Positions 42,580 through 54,529 of a stretch of 64,000 nucleotides of DNA are shown one piece after another (position 1 is the first letter of the stretch; each line of letters opens with the position of its first letter). Position numbers and translations under genes: made by a program. The stretch is taken from the NCBI GenBank assembly GCA_026225945.1, contig JAMJFZ010000856.1, forward strand, positions 434,001 through 498,000, read 5' to 3'. The notes under the pieces were generated by a model. It was not told the origin of the DNA and searched no databases. It saw only the letters and a program-made list of their open reading frames with translations. This DNA is from Cricetomys ansorgei (taxonomy: Eukaryota > Chordata > Mammalia > Rodentia > Nesomyidae).

Positions 42580-44735
42580 AGGGAACTTTTCATGATTGAG
42601 CCTCACGCACAGGCCACTGGGACCCTCCCTCTGTAACCCTCAGCCCCCTAATCCCTATTTCCATATATTTCTACTTCATAGCCCTTCTTCTCTGTCCTCT
42701 CAGTTGACTTCTCTCCCTCTTTAATAACCCGTGATTGATAAGAAGAATGGATGCCATTACCCAGAAAATCAGGAAATACAAAATGCTAAATATAATGCGG
42801 AAGAATTTGTTTGCATAGGGCCATCAAATGATCTTATTTGCGTTTTGTGGTCCATTGGGAGATGTTGACATGCAGCAACAGCAAATTTTCCTGTGAAAAT
42901 AGTCACTTATCGTTGTGTTGCCAGCGGTGCCTGCCAGTGTCAAGTATTCATTTCCATTCAATATCCAGTTGTAGAGGTGAAAAGAAGACTGAACTGCAGG
43001 GACAGATGACTGGAGTGTCTCAGTGCTGGGTCTGGCAAAGGCATATCTTGCCCATACTGCACTGTTACGTTGTGCTCAAACTCTTTCCTGGGGGGAGGCA
43101 TAGACAAATCTATGCCTCTCTACAGAGCACCAATGACAAACCAAAGTAAGACTCCATCAAAGTCCAGCTTGGGGAACTAATGAGTTATTGGGCTTACTTC
43201 CAGAGCACGGGTGAATGGTTATTTACAGGAGTGCGGATGACCTCCATGGCAGCTGCCCCACCAGGAAGTCTACCCAGCATGAATGATGACTTCCCCAGAG
43301 CTGTGTAGATGAAGTGTTGCCCTTCAACTAACCTTCCTCATACTACATACTCTAGTGCCTCCTGAGGCTAAGAGGCTACAGGATTGCATACAGTGGGCTG
43401 GGAAGCCGAGAGAGGGAGCTAATGGAGTCTCTGGTGGGGGTCCAGTGACCCTCCCCACTCCTCCTTCTGTGAACGAACTGCAATAACCAGCAGGCCCAGT
43501 CTTGAGGGTCCCTCGCAGGTCATCATTGCTGCTCTGATGAAAATCATAGCTGCTACGCGAGAGACTAGCACTCTATAACACATGTAGGGGCCTTGGCTCC
43601 CACCATCTCAGGTCTCGATTCAATGCTGCATTTTCTGCCTCCATCCAGTTGATATGGGCAAAAGGAAGCAGGACGGGTTGCATGGCAGTGTCAGAGGCCT
43701 GGCCTCCACTTCTGTGTTTGTCTTCCCTCTAGTCCTTTAGCCAGACTTAGTCCTTCAGCTTTAATCACCTGCAGGATAGGACTCTCCTTGCACTGACTGG
43801 ACAGGATAGGCCAGTTCACGTCTGTGAAAAGTGGTCCAAAGAAATTCAGTGGTTTGTATAAGGACATTAACGTGGCAGGTCTGTTGTACTCCCTCCAGGT
43901 CTTTGATGCCAAGCCTGGTGCTCTTCGCCTAGGCTAGCTGGAGCACAGCAGGTGCTCAGAATTGGTTTCTAGATTTCTGATCGTTTTAACTCGAGATGGT
44001 ATTCAGCCCTGGAGGGATGTTCTCTCCGTGTGCGTGTTTCTCCGTTTAGTGGGCTTTTTCCCTTAAATTGGGGAGATCACTCAGCATTCTGAATCTGATC
44101 ACTGGTAAGAATGGGCAAGGTGATTGTCTGGTGGGACTCATGGTGCTAGGTATTCTTCAGAGACAACTGTGAATGATTCTGCAAATCTTGCAGGTGCATG
44201 TATTCCTCTCACCTACACATGGAGCATGTGGCTTCTCTTTAGAACAGCTGAGCCTGGTGCTGACTTGATTAGCAGAATGCACAGGAAACAGTTTGCCGGG
44301 CACTTTTGGACTTGAAAGAAAGGCTGTCATCTATGCCTTCCTCCATTTCAGAACCCTGCCATCACTAGAGAGAAAGTCAATTCGGCCATGTGTGGAAAAG
44401 CCAAGAATCTGGGTAGAGCTCCTAGCAATGGTCAGCACCATCTTGCCAGCAGTGGGAGCGAGTCATCCTCGAGTGCGGACTTTGAGTTTTGAGTCCTGAG
44501 CAGCTCTAGCTGTGGAGAACTGCTTCCGAGAGTGCTGCACAGCCCACAGAGTCGTCAGCCACTGTACCGCTATTGCTGTGCACAACTATTGGATGACGGC
44601 GGTTTACTGCGCAGCAATAGGTGATAGAATCAAGGTTCTTAGAAATTCTGAAACATTTCACCTGAGCAGGGTCTCCTCCTCACACACCTGCTACCACTGT
44701 TTACGCTGTTCTGGGTGGGGAGTTTTAAACAAATG
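42580..44735. other. long repeat-poor unique stretch, nothing recognised
   Basis: About 2.15 kb with no recognisable repeat. ORFs up to 103 codons (42838-43149, plus) show no family signature. It lies 5-6 kb upstream of the CpG island on the plus strand. Confidence 0.45.
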
Positions 44736-44736
44736 T

Positions 44737-45153
44737 GTCAACCTTGGTCTTACTTTTCTATTGCTGTGAAGATACAATATGACCAAGGTAACTAATAAAA
44801 AATAAAAAACAATTTAATTGGAGGTGCGTGGTTCCAGAAGGCTAGATAGAATCTGACCATATGGTAGGGAGCATGACAGCAGCAGGCAGTGATGGTGCTG
44901 GAGCAGTAGCTGAGAGCTGACATGTTGAGACAGCAATCATAGGCAGAGAGGCAGAGAAAGAGCTAAATGGGAATGGTGTAAGTCTTTTGAAACTTCAATG
45001 ACCACCCCAGTGACACACCTCCTCCAGCAAGACCACACCTCCGAATCCTTCCCAAACAATTCCACTAACTGTGTGTGGGGGGGGTAGCGAGGGCACCAAG
45101 CATTCGAATATATGAGCCTGTAGAGGTCATTGTCATTCAAACCACCAACACCC
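44737..45153 (-). repeat. L1 (Lx-like) 3'-end repeat, antisense
   Basis: 'ttggtcttacttttctattg' and 'ctgtgaagatacaatatgac' at the start; 'aagcattcgaatatatgagc' and 'cattcaaaccaccaacaccc' near the end. Confidence 0.8.
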
Positions 45154-45478
45154 TTTTATCTTGTGAATTTAGAGAATTTAAGCTTGAAAAACAGATTTAG
45201 GTGGGATTAGATTCAACTTGCACCCTAAAATGGTAATAGTTGTATTGGCATTGCTATTGGTCTAGAAGATTTGAACACCACTGTTGATCACAGTGACTTC
45301 AGAGGCACTGACAGTGGCATTAGGATATACTTCATATCCTGGAATCTTCTGGAAGGGGGTGGGTGGGTAATCGGAATGTTTAGACAGTAGAAGAAAGGAA
45401 GACTTGCAGCATATAGTTTGAAGAATCCAACCCTTGTCTCAGATGCAGGCCTTTTCATGTCTTTATCTTTAGACAAGT
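45154..45478. other. unique sequence, nothing recognised
   Basis: About 325 bases between an L1-type repeat and a CA microsatellite. Confidence 0.5.
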
Positions 45479-45495
45479 GCACACACAGGCACACA

Positions 45496-45526
<31 letters not shown>

Positions 45527-45527
45527 T
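45479..45527. repeat. (CA)n microsatellite
   Basis: CA units with two imperfections, about 48 bases. Confidence 0.95.
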
Positions 45528-45925
45528 TTATTCATTGAAAAAAAAAGACATAAAGTCTGTCACTGCTTCTCTGAGGGGCTACCATATAAATCTGAGCCCA
45601 TTTGATCCAGAACATTGAATGAAGTAGAGTTCCTACAGGCACCACTCCCCACTTTTACTCTACTGATGAGGAAACGGGCTGAAAAGTTAAGCAAGGGTGA
45701 CTAGGATGTGCTCTAACCAGGAGCCAAAGCCAGGTTCTTACAGCTCTGCTTGTTCTTTCCATTCTCTCCCCCCAGACATCCCATACCTGCCTACCTACAC
45801 ACACACACACACACACCCTACATGCACATATACTTAGATACATACACGCATGCACAATACACATTCCTTAAATCTCATTGATTTTGAGAACTGACACTTT
45901 AGTATTCCTTACTTCTGATACTAGC
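45528..45925. other. unique sequence with a second (CA)10 run
   Basis: CA run at 45797-45817. Nothing else recognised. Confidence 0.6.
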
Positions 45926-45949
45926 TTTTTTTTTTTCTTTAATGTTTGA

Positions 45950-46072
45950 GTACTTCACACATTAGATCCCATTACAGATGGCCGTGAGCCACCATGTGGT
46001 TGCTGGGAATGAACTCAGTACCTTTGGAAGAGCAGCCAATGCTTTTAACCACTAAGCCATCTCTCCAGCCCC
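45950..46072 (-). repeat. B2-family SINE, antisense
   Basis: 'ccattacagatggccgtgag', 'tggttgctgggaatgaactc' and 'agccatctctccagccccca'. Confidence 0.88.
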
Positions 46073-46089
46073 CACATTTTAATTCTTAA

Positions 46090-46350
46090 AACTACATTTA
46101 TTTGTTCATATGTACATTATGTTTCTGTATGTGTGTGTTGTATTGTGAGTGGTGTGTGTATGTGTGGTATGTGTGCCATGCATGTATGTGTGTGTGGTGT
46201 ATGTGTGGATATGTCTCGCTGTGTGGTATGTGGTGTGTGTGTCCAAGGTCAGAGGTCAGTTCTCTCCTTCTACTCTGTGAGTCCTGATAGAGCTCACATC
46301 ACCACGCTTGACGAGAAGTGCCTTTATCTGGTAAACCATCTCATTAGCCC
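46090..46350 (-). repeat. RSINE1-type SINE, antisense, with TG-rich expansion
   Basis: 46120-46240 is TG-rich. It is followed by 'gtcagaggtcagttctctcc' and 'ttctactctgtgagtcctga'. The Cys-rich plus ORFs are repeat translations. Confidence 0.65.
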
Positions 46351-46699
46351 ACATTTTCCTTTCTTTTCTTATGTTTGTTTTACAGTATTTTTAATCCACA
46401 TTTTTGACCACTGAAAAGAAATTCTTGTCCCTAAGCTCTTGAATGTGCCCCAGGGCACTTGGACTGTTCCACTCAGGCTGAATTATTTTCTCATAGGCTG
46501 CCAGGGTCTGTTGAAGAGTGTCTTTCCTCCCCCATCTATCTGTGACTCACTGTAACTGTGGGAACCGGAAGCCTCTGACCTTGTTCCAGCTCTGAGCTGG
46601 TAGGGTGTGATGAAATCACATGATGTTTGGAAGCAAATGGGAAAAAATAGTCCCTCTGATCTTTTCTAGACCAATAAAATCTTTCTGCTTGCCTGCTGT
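46351..46699. other. unique sequence, nothing recognised
   Basis: About 350 bases. Confidence 0.5.
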
Positions 46700-46805
46700 C
46701 TGCCTGTGTATGAGGCAGGATCTCACTGTGTAGTCTAGGCAGGGCCTAATGTAATCCTTCTCCCTTTGCCTGCCAGGTGTGGGGTTATAGGTACATACCT
46801 GGCTT
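46700..46805 (-). repeat. B1-like SINE, antisense, degraded
   Basis: 'aggcaggatctcactgtgta' and 'ggttataggtacatacctgg'. Confidence 0.6.
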
Positions 46806-47319
46806 AACTAGTAAAATCTAAGTGGTGAGCAACTGGGTCCCTCTAGGTACAGATCAGACCCTATGGAGATGCAGGAAAATGGAAGCCAAGGGGACGCTTG
46901 CCAGGCTCATGGGGCTGGGATAGTACTATTTCAGAACTAGTTGCTAAAACTCAGCACATACAGGGTAGTATGGTCGGGTACCCAGGAAGGGAATGTCTGG
47001 GCCATCTGATTGCATTCCGTTCTTTAATGAGAATGGGTAGAGTGGTGGCAGTTAAAGTCGTGATTCAGGAGGAGAAAGGGCATAACCATGTTTCACAGAT
47101 GGTTTTGATAGCAAAAATTAGATACCGAGTGTAGTAATCCCTGAGTTAAGAAGTCACAGGAACACGGGAAATCTTATCTAGGGAATTAATATGTTACATG
47201 TGACCACTGTTAACTGAGTAGTCCTGTTAAATACACGATTTGTTCAAAGGGCCACTGTCTTCAGTTTGGGAGGACATGGAACCTGAAAATTGGTACGAAA
47301 GAAATCTCTGTTTATTGAG
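46806..47319. other. unique sequence, nothing recognised
   Basis: About 510 bases; short ORFs without domain. Confidence 0.5.
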
Positions 47320-47351
47320 GAAGGAGGGAGGGAGAAAGAGAGAGAGAGTGA

Positions 47352-47386
<35 letters not shown>

Positions 47387-47388
47387 CA
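47320..47388. repeat. (GA)n-rich microsatellite
   Basis: GA and GGGA units, giving a Lys/Arg/Glu-rich frame. Confidence 0.95.
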
Positions 47389-47699
47389 TCTGCTTCCCAC
47401 TCTTTCCTTATTTCATTTTGTATTTATATCCTCATATTCTTTATTGAAAGTTAATCAGATGGGGTTGACCTGTAATTGCTGACACAGGGTTAATTATCTA
47501 GACCACTGAGGCCTCTTTGAAACCAGGGAGGTTAGATCTAGGCCCTCATGACTTCTCAGAGTTGTCAGGCCTTGAGACTTAGATGGCTGCTGGCTTTCTC
47601 AAGGGAGCAAGAGTGATGAGTACGTCAAACGCAGCCATGGACACACGAGCCTAATGGCTCATCCACATTTTATGTGCTGGATTGAACTATCTGAAATTC

Positions 47700-47800
47700 A
47701 GATATGTCCCAGCACCGAGGAGGCAGGATGATCTCTGTGAGTTTGAGGCCAGCCTTGTCTACATAGTAAGTTCTAGTATAACTAAAAAAATAAAAAATAA
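47700..47800 (+). repeat. B1 fragment
   Basis: 'tcccagcaccgaggaggcag' and 'gtgagtttgaggccagcctt', ending in an A/T-rich tail. Confidence 0.78.
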
Positions 47801-47814
47801 AAAAAATTACTGAT

Positions 47815-48080
47815 GTGTCATTGTGTATTCATGGAAGCCAGAGTACAACTTTGGGGAGGTGGCTTTTTCCTGCTACCTTGTTGGCAGGATTTTTCTTTTT
47901 TCTGCCTCTCTTTTGTACTGTAGGCTAGCTAGGCTGTGAGCTTCTGCCTCTCATCTCACAGTAGAGGTGTTGGATTACAGATCCAAGCCTGGGCAGCACC
48001 CAGCTTTTCCTTGGTTCTGGGGATCGAATTCAGGTTGTCAAACTTGTGCGGCAAGTGCTCTTACTTGCTGAGCCCAGATA
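47815..48080 (-). repeat. B4/RSINE-type composite SINE, antisense
   Basis: 'gttggattacagatccaagc', 'tctggggatcgaattcaggt' and 'gtgcggcaagtgctcttact'. Confidence 0.6.
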
Positions 48081-48124
48081 TACAATTTTTTAAAAAAATT
48101 TACATTTGTTTTATTCCTTTCTTC

Positions 48125-48245
48125 TTAGTATTTCTTCAGCTGTTTTGAGACAAGGTCTTCCTTTGTAGCCCAGATTGGTCTTGCACTTGCCATCCCCCTG
48201 CCTCAGCATCTCCAGTACTAGGATTCTGAGCATGCACCATCTACC
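48125..48245 (-). repeat. B1-family SINE, antisense
   Basis: 'ttttgagacaaggtcttcct', 'agcccagattggtcttgcac' and 'ctgcctcagcatctccagta'. Confidence 0.75.
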
Positions 48246-48249
48246 CAAG

Positions 48250-48880
48250 TACACGGAACTGCTTCTGAACTTTGGTCAGAAATCAGTTGGGGTTGTTAAG
48301 GGTGTATTTTCTGGTCTCCATGTTCACTTGCATGGATCTATGTGTTTTGTCCCACACCAGTTTGTTTTGTTACAGAGCTGAGAACATACCCAGGCCCTTG
48401 TACATTTACAATGCATACATTCCTACTGAACATTGCGCCATTTTGACACCTTCAACAGGCCTCCTATCGGGTAGACTGATTGCTCTTTCCTTAGTTTTTA
48501 CATTTACTGTGTCATGGTCCTTTATTCTGAAACTTCAATGTATATTTTCTAAAAATAAGAACTTTTTAAGGTAACTAAGGAGCAGTTACTGTCAACAAAT
48601 TTAAAATTGATAAACGATTACCTGTTGTACCATCCGTATTTAAGGGGTTAACCCATTCGTATCCTGACTTAAAACCGACAAAAACACGACATGCCTCCAC
48701 CTCTGGGTGCAGTGAGGGGAAGAACTGTATAGTAGGTGTGACTCTTCCATCTCCTCTGATCTTGCACACGGCCTTCTATGACAGCGCCTCTGGAGAATAC
48801 AGCACCCCTTCTTAGAAGTGTTGTCTTCATTTTGGGTTTATTTGGTGTTTCCCGAGGTTAGATTATGGTCGTGCTTTTTT
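48250..48880. other. unique sequence, nothing recognised
   Basis: About 630 bases leading towards the CpG island; no repeat recognised. Confidence 0.5.
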
Positions 48881-48972
48881 GTTCATGGTACAAGACAGAC
48901 AAGCCTCGATTTCTGAGCATATCACGGTCGGAGGAACTGCAGTTTTCCTCTACCGCCGCTGGTAATTTTAAT

Positions 48973-48993
48973 TTTGATCACCCGGTGATCAAA
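48973..48993. repeat. perfect short palindrome upstream of the CpG island
   Basis: TTTGATCACC and GGTGATCAAA flank a single C. It lies about 100-120 bases from the GC-rich block, inside repeat-free sequence (48880-49095). It may be a dimeric protein-binding site; this is inference. Confidence 0.5.
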
Positions 48994-49094
48994 TTGTCTG
49001 ATATTCATGAGTGCAAAAAAGGTAACTTTATAATTTGGCGGGCATACAAAGAAATGTATGCTTATTCGCTAACATGTTGATTCAGCGAGGCAGT

Positions 49095-49720
49095 CAGCGC
49101 CCAGGACTTGGAAACAGTCCTTTCCGCCGGTGCGGTCTCTGGGCAGAAGACCCACCCCAGGGAGCTTCCCTGGCGCTCGGTAGGGTAGGGAGGACTGAGG
49201 CTCTCTCGGGGCTCCCGGCGTTAGCCTGAGACGGCGGGCCGCTGCCCGCGGCGCACCGACTTCTCTGCGGCTAAGGCGCGCGTTCGTGGCCGCGCACTCC
49301 TGTCCGTGGCCGGGGTCCCGCGGGTCCGGCCGCCTCGCGCGGGCTCCACCGCCCGCCGCAGGCTCCTCCCCTGTGGCTGCGGCCCCCCGGCGGCCGGGCA
49401 GCAGCGGACGCGCGGCGACCTCGGCGGCCACCCTGGGCCCCGGTGGCGGCGAGAAGTGGCGGGCGCACCGATGGGCGCGACCGAGGCCGGAGGCACCGAG
49501 AGCTGGAGGCTGCTGTCCTTGCTGCGGCGGTGGCGCGCGGGCCGGCTGTGGGGGATCGGCTCGGCTCTCCGGACAAAGCGGGGTGCGCGAGCACCGGGGC
49601 GGCGGGGTCCGGGCGGCGGGGTCTGGGGCGCCCCGCAGAGGCCGGTCCCGAAGACCCCAGGCTTCGGAAGCACCGCAGCGGGTCCCAGGGCGCTCCCCGC
49701 CCCATCGTCCGGTGTGCAGG
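49095..49720. promoter_or_regulatory. CpG island, probable promoter
   Basis: GC content rises sharply at about 49100 and stays very high to about 49720, with dense CpG dinucleotides (gcgcgcgttcgtggccgcgc, ggacgcgcggcgacctcggc) while the rest of the window is CpG-poor. Such islands in mammals normally mark promoters of widely expressed or developmental genes. No TATA box is placed where a start site would be expected, and direction cannot be decided. It could serve a plus-strand gene running out of the window, a minus-strand gene, or both. Confidence 0.8.
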
Positions 49721-49725
49721 CTTAG
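49471..49725 (+). CDS. candidate first coding exon / 84-codon ORF in the CpG island, unrecognised
   Basis: The ATG at 49471 has a good start context (caccgATGG). The frame reads MGATEAGGTESWRLLSLLRR then WRAGRLWGIGSALRTKR before a low-complexity Gly/Pro/Ala/Arg part and a TAG at 49723. Residues 11-37 are Arg/Leu/Trp-rich and basic with no acidic residue, which could suit a mitochondrial presequence; that is inference. Frames in CpG islands are often open by chance on both strands, and other frames here are also open. No convincing splice donor (GTRAGT) lies inside. I do not recognise the protein. Confidence 0.2.
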   Translation: MGATEAGGTESWRLLSLLRRWRAGRLWGIGSALRTKRGARAPGRRGPGGGVWGAPQRPVPKTPGFGSTAAGPRALPAPSSGVQA

Positions 49726-49729
49726 CTCA

Positions 49730-51380
49730 GCACTGGGGGCGGGGTGGTGTGGGTTACAGGAGACAGAACCCCTTCAGGTTGGCTCTCCTAAACCCACACC
49801 TGGCCCAGCTCCTGCAGTGCGGTACCTTTGGAGCATTAATGGATCCCCAGGCTCCTTTCTGGGTTCTCCCCATCTGCACCCAGCCTACCCGCTTTCTAAA
49901 CTGCGGGTGCTCGGAGCCTCCAGGTGACCCAAGAGCTGCCACAGGGAACTGCTTTCCAGGCACAGGCCATCCTGTCCTCATCAGGGCCTCTACTCACACC
50001 CGCTCATCTTGGACTCGATTAATTCCATTCATCTTTTATCCAGCCCCGCCCGCTGCCGGGACCCTAAGGGAACAAGATGAGCAATGGCTTGCATGGGAGA
50101 CCGACATTACACTCCTAAAGCCAGCTATCGCCAGGGAACTGGGCTGGAAAAGGAAGAGGCAGGTGTGCCAGGTCTGAGGCAGAACCGCAAGGGAGCCCCA
50201 AACCTGTTGAGTTACTCCAGCAAGCTGCTGGGAAACGGCCAGGGAAAACAGCTGAGGGGCTCCCAGAAACTCTGCAAAGGGAAAATGAGAGTTGCAGGCA
50301 AGGATCGAAGCCTGGGAAGAAGAGTAGACATTTTATCTCAGTGAGAAGGAAGGCTTCTGAGTAGGAGACGGCATGGTCTATGGGTCATAGCTTCTCAGCC
50401 AGCAGTGGCCAAGCCCTCACCTCGCAGCCTGGCTGCCTGGAAGCCTTTCCTGCCACCTGTAACCTCTTTTCCAGGATTTCATCCCTGGCAGGGCGATTGT
50501 GGCTACCTATATGGTATTTCAGATCACACTACCCTCTTTGCCTTTCCCACCAGGTGAAGGGCGAGTTCGGTATTTGTGTGTGTCTGTCCTCCTTTCTGTC
50601 TGTTTCTGTCATATAAAGATCCTTCCTCTGTGAGGCCTACATGCCTTGATTTCTAAAATGGTCGACAGATCCAGAACTGAAGCCAGATTCCAACAGAGCC
50701 CTGTAGTGACATAGTCACCCTTTCCCCGTTGTTTTAAGGATCAAATGAATGACATTCAAGATCCATCTGCTCACTGGCCCCCAGACTTCTAATGAAGAGC
50801 AGAAAGGTATCATACACTGCCAAGGAGTAATGGAAGCCAAAACCAAATGCTTAAACATTTCCAAATTTTCAGGGAGTCTTCAAATTTAAACAGCTAGAAA
50901 TCAACTCAGGGGCCCTGGACTGGCCAAGACAGCCCCTCCCCCCATGGACATAAGTGACTCATGGCTGCATCAACCAGTTGGTGAGCACTTAAAATTAGTT
51001 ATCCTAAATGCGCCCAAGCAGCTGATAATGACTTCTCACATCAAGAGTGCTTTGTTTATGGAGTTCTCCCTCTCCTCTCACCTTCTTCCTCCCAGTAGCC
51101 TGGTCCACACTCAGGGCAGGTGGGACCAGCGCCTGCATAGGTGAGGAAGTGATAGGGAGGTTAAATCATTTGCCCTACACACTCAGTTCATAATGGAGCT
51201 CTTGTCTCCATCAGAACATCTGCTCTGTCCACATTGCATTTAACCAGCAAGTTCTGGGGATGAGAGCAACAGATGGATTTCTTTTCTTGGTTTTCTTGAA
51301 GCATGGGTCGTGTACTTCACCAGTTAGTCAAAGCCAGCCACTTGTGAGAGAACACAGTAGAGGAGGTTGTGAGGGCTCAG
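49730..51380. other. repeat-poor sequence downstream of the CpG island
   Basis: About 1.6 kb with no recognisable repeats. The frame covering 49443-50177 starts at GTG and is probably incidental. Possible donors include CAGGTGAC near 49923 and CAGGTGTG near 50160; neither is compelling. Confidence 0.4.
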
Positions 51381-51384
51381 AACT

Positions 51385-51620
51385 GAAAAAAAATTTTTTT
51401 ATTTTAAAAATTATTTATTTTGATGTGTATGGGTGTTTTACTTTCATGTATAATATACCATGTGCATGCCTGGTGCCCAAAGAGGTCAGAAGAGGGCACT
51501 GGATCCCCTGGGACTGGAATTACAGACAGTTGGGAGCTGTGGCATGGTTGCTGGGAAGTCAGCCTGGGTCTTCAGGAAGAGCAGCCACTGCCCTTAACAA
51601 TGGAACCATCTCTCCAGCCC
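51385..51620 (-). repeat. B3-family SINE, antisense
   Basis: 'gatgtgtatgggtgttttac', 'cctgggactggaattacaga' and 'aatggaaccatctctccagc'. Confidence 0.9.
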
Positions 51621-51639
51621 CTATTGGTTTTGTTTCTTA

Positions 51640-51817
51640 AGGTTTATTTACTTAAAAATGATGACATTTACTGATTTTATGCATATGTACGTTGTGGCAC
51701 ATGTGTGGAGGGCAGAGGACAATTTTGGGGAGTGGTTCTCTCCTTCTACTCTGAGCGCAGGTGATCAATCAGACTTTGTGACAAGCACCTTTTCATTGTG
51801 AGCCATCTCGCTAACCC
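51640..51817 (-). repeat. RSINE1-type SINE, antisense
   Basis: 'gtggagggcagaggacaatt', 'agtggttctctccttctact' and 'tgagccatctcgctaaccct'. Confidence 0.8.
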
Positions 51818-52800
51818 TGGCAGAAGCAGTTTTAAAGTCCTTTTCTTTTTTAGGGGGCATGGAGGGCTGTAAAGCAACACTATAGGTCAAATCCAAGGCC
51901 CTGGGCATGCTGAGCAAGCGTTGTCCCAGTTTTAAGGAAAGATATCTGGAAGGCTATGATAGTGCTCCCCATTCTCCATAAGCTGACTGTCTTCTCACTT
52001 GGCCACACTGTCTAAATGGCTCCTTACCCCATTGCCACCATCCCATTGTTCCTCACAGCATCTGCCACCACTTCTGTTTGTTTACTGCTTGTCTGCATGC
52101 AGAAGGTAAAAATCCTACCAGGGCAGGGCCTTGTCTGCTTTTATACTCTGAAACCCTAACAGGTAGAACAGTGCCTGCCAAAAATTGCTGTTTGTTGAAT
52201 GAGTGACACAGGAAAGAAAGGGCGTACTTGAGTTATGGAATGACACAAAATTTGGCGTGATCTGGACAGCTAAAAAGTTTACTGGGAAGTTCAGTAGAGG
52301 GATCTCCTGGACTGGCTTCCTCATACCAAGTCCTGGCTGAGTCACTGACTGGCTTATGGGCAAAGCTTCCCTGCCCATCTGCTTATACCCTGGTGAGGTG
52401 ACTTTAGGAACCCATGTCTATGCAGCAGGCATGGGTCACTGTATGGCACCCACCACCTCTGTATTATGCCAACTGCAAGCAGAGCTGGGGGCTGGTCCGG
52501 TACACTGCTGTATCTGCAGAATTAAGCACTGCAGAAGGAAGCAGTGAATGAGTATGTAAGAGGAAACCCAGGGCTCTTAATCCCCTCCAAAGTCATTTAA
52601 AAAGAAATTGGGACCTGCTGGAGCCCCAATACCCTGGCAATGAGGTTGAAGTCTGTCAACAAGTTTCCAGACTCCCCAGCGGGGAACTTCGGCTTACCAG
52701 CCATTCTGCCCTGTTCTCCCCTTTGCTGTAATGGCGACAAAAGTCTTTCATTATGTCTGCATGGCCTAGTAATACCTTAGCTGGCCGGTGTTAGCTGAGA
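51818..52800. other. unique sequence, nothing recognised
   Basis: About 980 bases; 51845-51925 may hold a degraded ID/B4 scrap ('atcaatccaaggccctgggc'-like). ORFs to 87 codons lack domains. Confidence 0.45.
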
Positions 52801-53520
52801 AGGGGAAGTGGCCATTTTTTACTCAAAAGTAATTGTCTTTGTAAAATATCTTGCAGGCTTCTAAGTCCTGGCATGCTTAAAGCTACCCATTCATATTGAT
52901 AGTAACACATAGAAGCAAAGGGGGCCTAGATAGAGAAAAAATAAATATGCACCAAACAGCTAAAAACTATAAAATAAAAACCCTCTATGCCTACATGGCA
53001 CTCTGCTCTGGGGCAGATGGAGATCTTATTCAGCTAACAGTGTTAAGTCAAATGTTCTTTCTTAGCAAACAAGATAAGTCACAGGAGGAAGGACTCCCAA
53101 CCCCCACCCTGGGCGTGACTGCATCTACATATGAAACCTGTGAAGGCCTGAGCAACATCTGCATTTCAAAAAACAATTTGGCTTTTTACACCTCTTCCCA
53201 GAGCAATTTTCTCTCTTTCTGGGGTGGCCCTTTCCCTGGTAATGTATATTGTCAGTCTCTCCCTCCTCTTCTTGGTGTGGTTTTTCCACTGACAAGGCGC
53301 ATTGCATTGTCAGTCTCTCCCTCTTGCCTCTCTCTTTTCTTAACATGTACATTGTTAATTCCCCTATTAAAAACGCTCCTGGGTTTTACTTCTAAAGCAT
53401 GTTCCACGTGTCATGTTAAAGCGCGATCATGCGTGTCATTTCCTCAGGTCCCATAAAAGAACGAACTTCCCTGTTCGTTTGTCATTCTTCATTTTTCCTA
53501 TGCTCGTACACCCTCCTATG
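52801..53520 (+). other. possible old LTR or retroelement remnant with a 186-codon ORF
   Basis: A frame with an ATT start spans 52896-53456. The DNA has ATTAAA followed about 70-100 bases later by a T/C-rich stretch and duplicated 'gtcagtctctccctc' blocks (53250, 53310), as old LTR R/U5 regions can. I cannot name a family or find matching ends, and the protein has no recognisable domain. Confidence 0.25.
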
Positions 53521-54520
53521 TAGAGTTTTTGTGGGAAAGGCTGGTTCCTTCCACAGGGACCACTGCACAGACCCTCCGCATTCAACATGAACCAAGCCTC
53601 AGGCGAAAAGGCACTTAAGCAGTTGGATCCCTTCTCCAGGGAAGGAAGAAGGACAAACCTAGGCTCCAGATCTAGTTCCATGCCATGGTTTAGAAGTCGT
53701 GTTTAAGTCTGCTTCATCCTCATCCCTTCCGCTCCAGCATAAGCAAAATTGTAACCCTGCACACTGACCTGCATGCCATTATCGTATCCCGGGAGCTCCT
53801 GCCTTGAGGGACTTCGCCCCTGGGACCGCTGACTGTGAATGACAAATCCAAAGTCAGGGTTGCAGAATCAGCCAGACCTTTCTTGTGCAGCAGAGGGAGG
53901 AAGCAGAGAATGAAAGATTCTGAAAATAAAGGTAAGGGGCTGACAGCAGAGGGGAAGCTAAAAGATACTTGGAAAGATGTTACAGCATAGATGTGTTTAG
54001 TTTGTGCTGATTAGTTTGATGGCTGATTTGATTACTGGGGTATATTCGTAATTTTTAGTTATGTAATATATGTCCTCTTTACATGACTGTTTTCTAAATG
54101 CCATGTTATTCGGTTTTCCATGTTTTGCAATACTAAACACACGTATTTTTTGTATCCTTTATTTAGTCTGGCGCTAAGTACATACTGCACTTTTTTAAAA
54201 AATCGTTTCCAGAATTTTGATACTTTTATTTTAGGGTTGTTTATAATTGTTAATCATTAAAATGTAGGGCTTCAGCCAATTATTGGAATAGCTAGAGAAG
54301 TTGGGACTTAAACAGTTCAGATTTTCTTGAGAAGCACTGATGGAGAATCTCCAGAAGATGGTTCATCTTTTTGGGAGGGCCTTTACCTTGCACAGGGGAT
54401 ATTCCGACGCAAACTCCCCGTCTCCACCATCGTCTCTTAAAAGAAAAGGAAAAGAAATAAAAAGTAAATTAAAATAAAGCCCACCAGCATGAATTCTGTT
54501 GGAAGGGAAGGCAAGCACAA
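53521..54520. other. unique sequence, nothing recognised
   Basis: About 1 kb; AT-rich from 53990 to 54480. Confidence 0.5.
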
Positions 54521-54529
54521 AAACAGATT

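Noticed and set aside
49069..49705. Several long minus-strand ORFs in the CpG island (120-150 codons)
   Set aside because: Many frames are open at once because of GC-rich composition, and at least one begins at a non-ATG codon. No splice or domain evidence distinguishes them.
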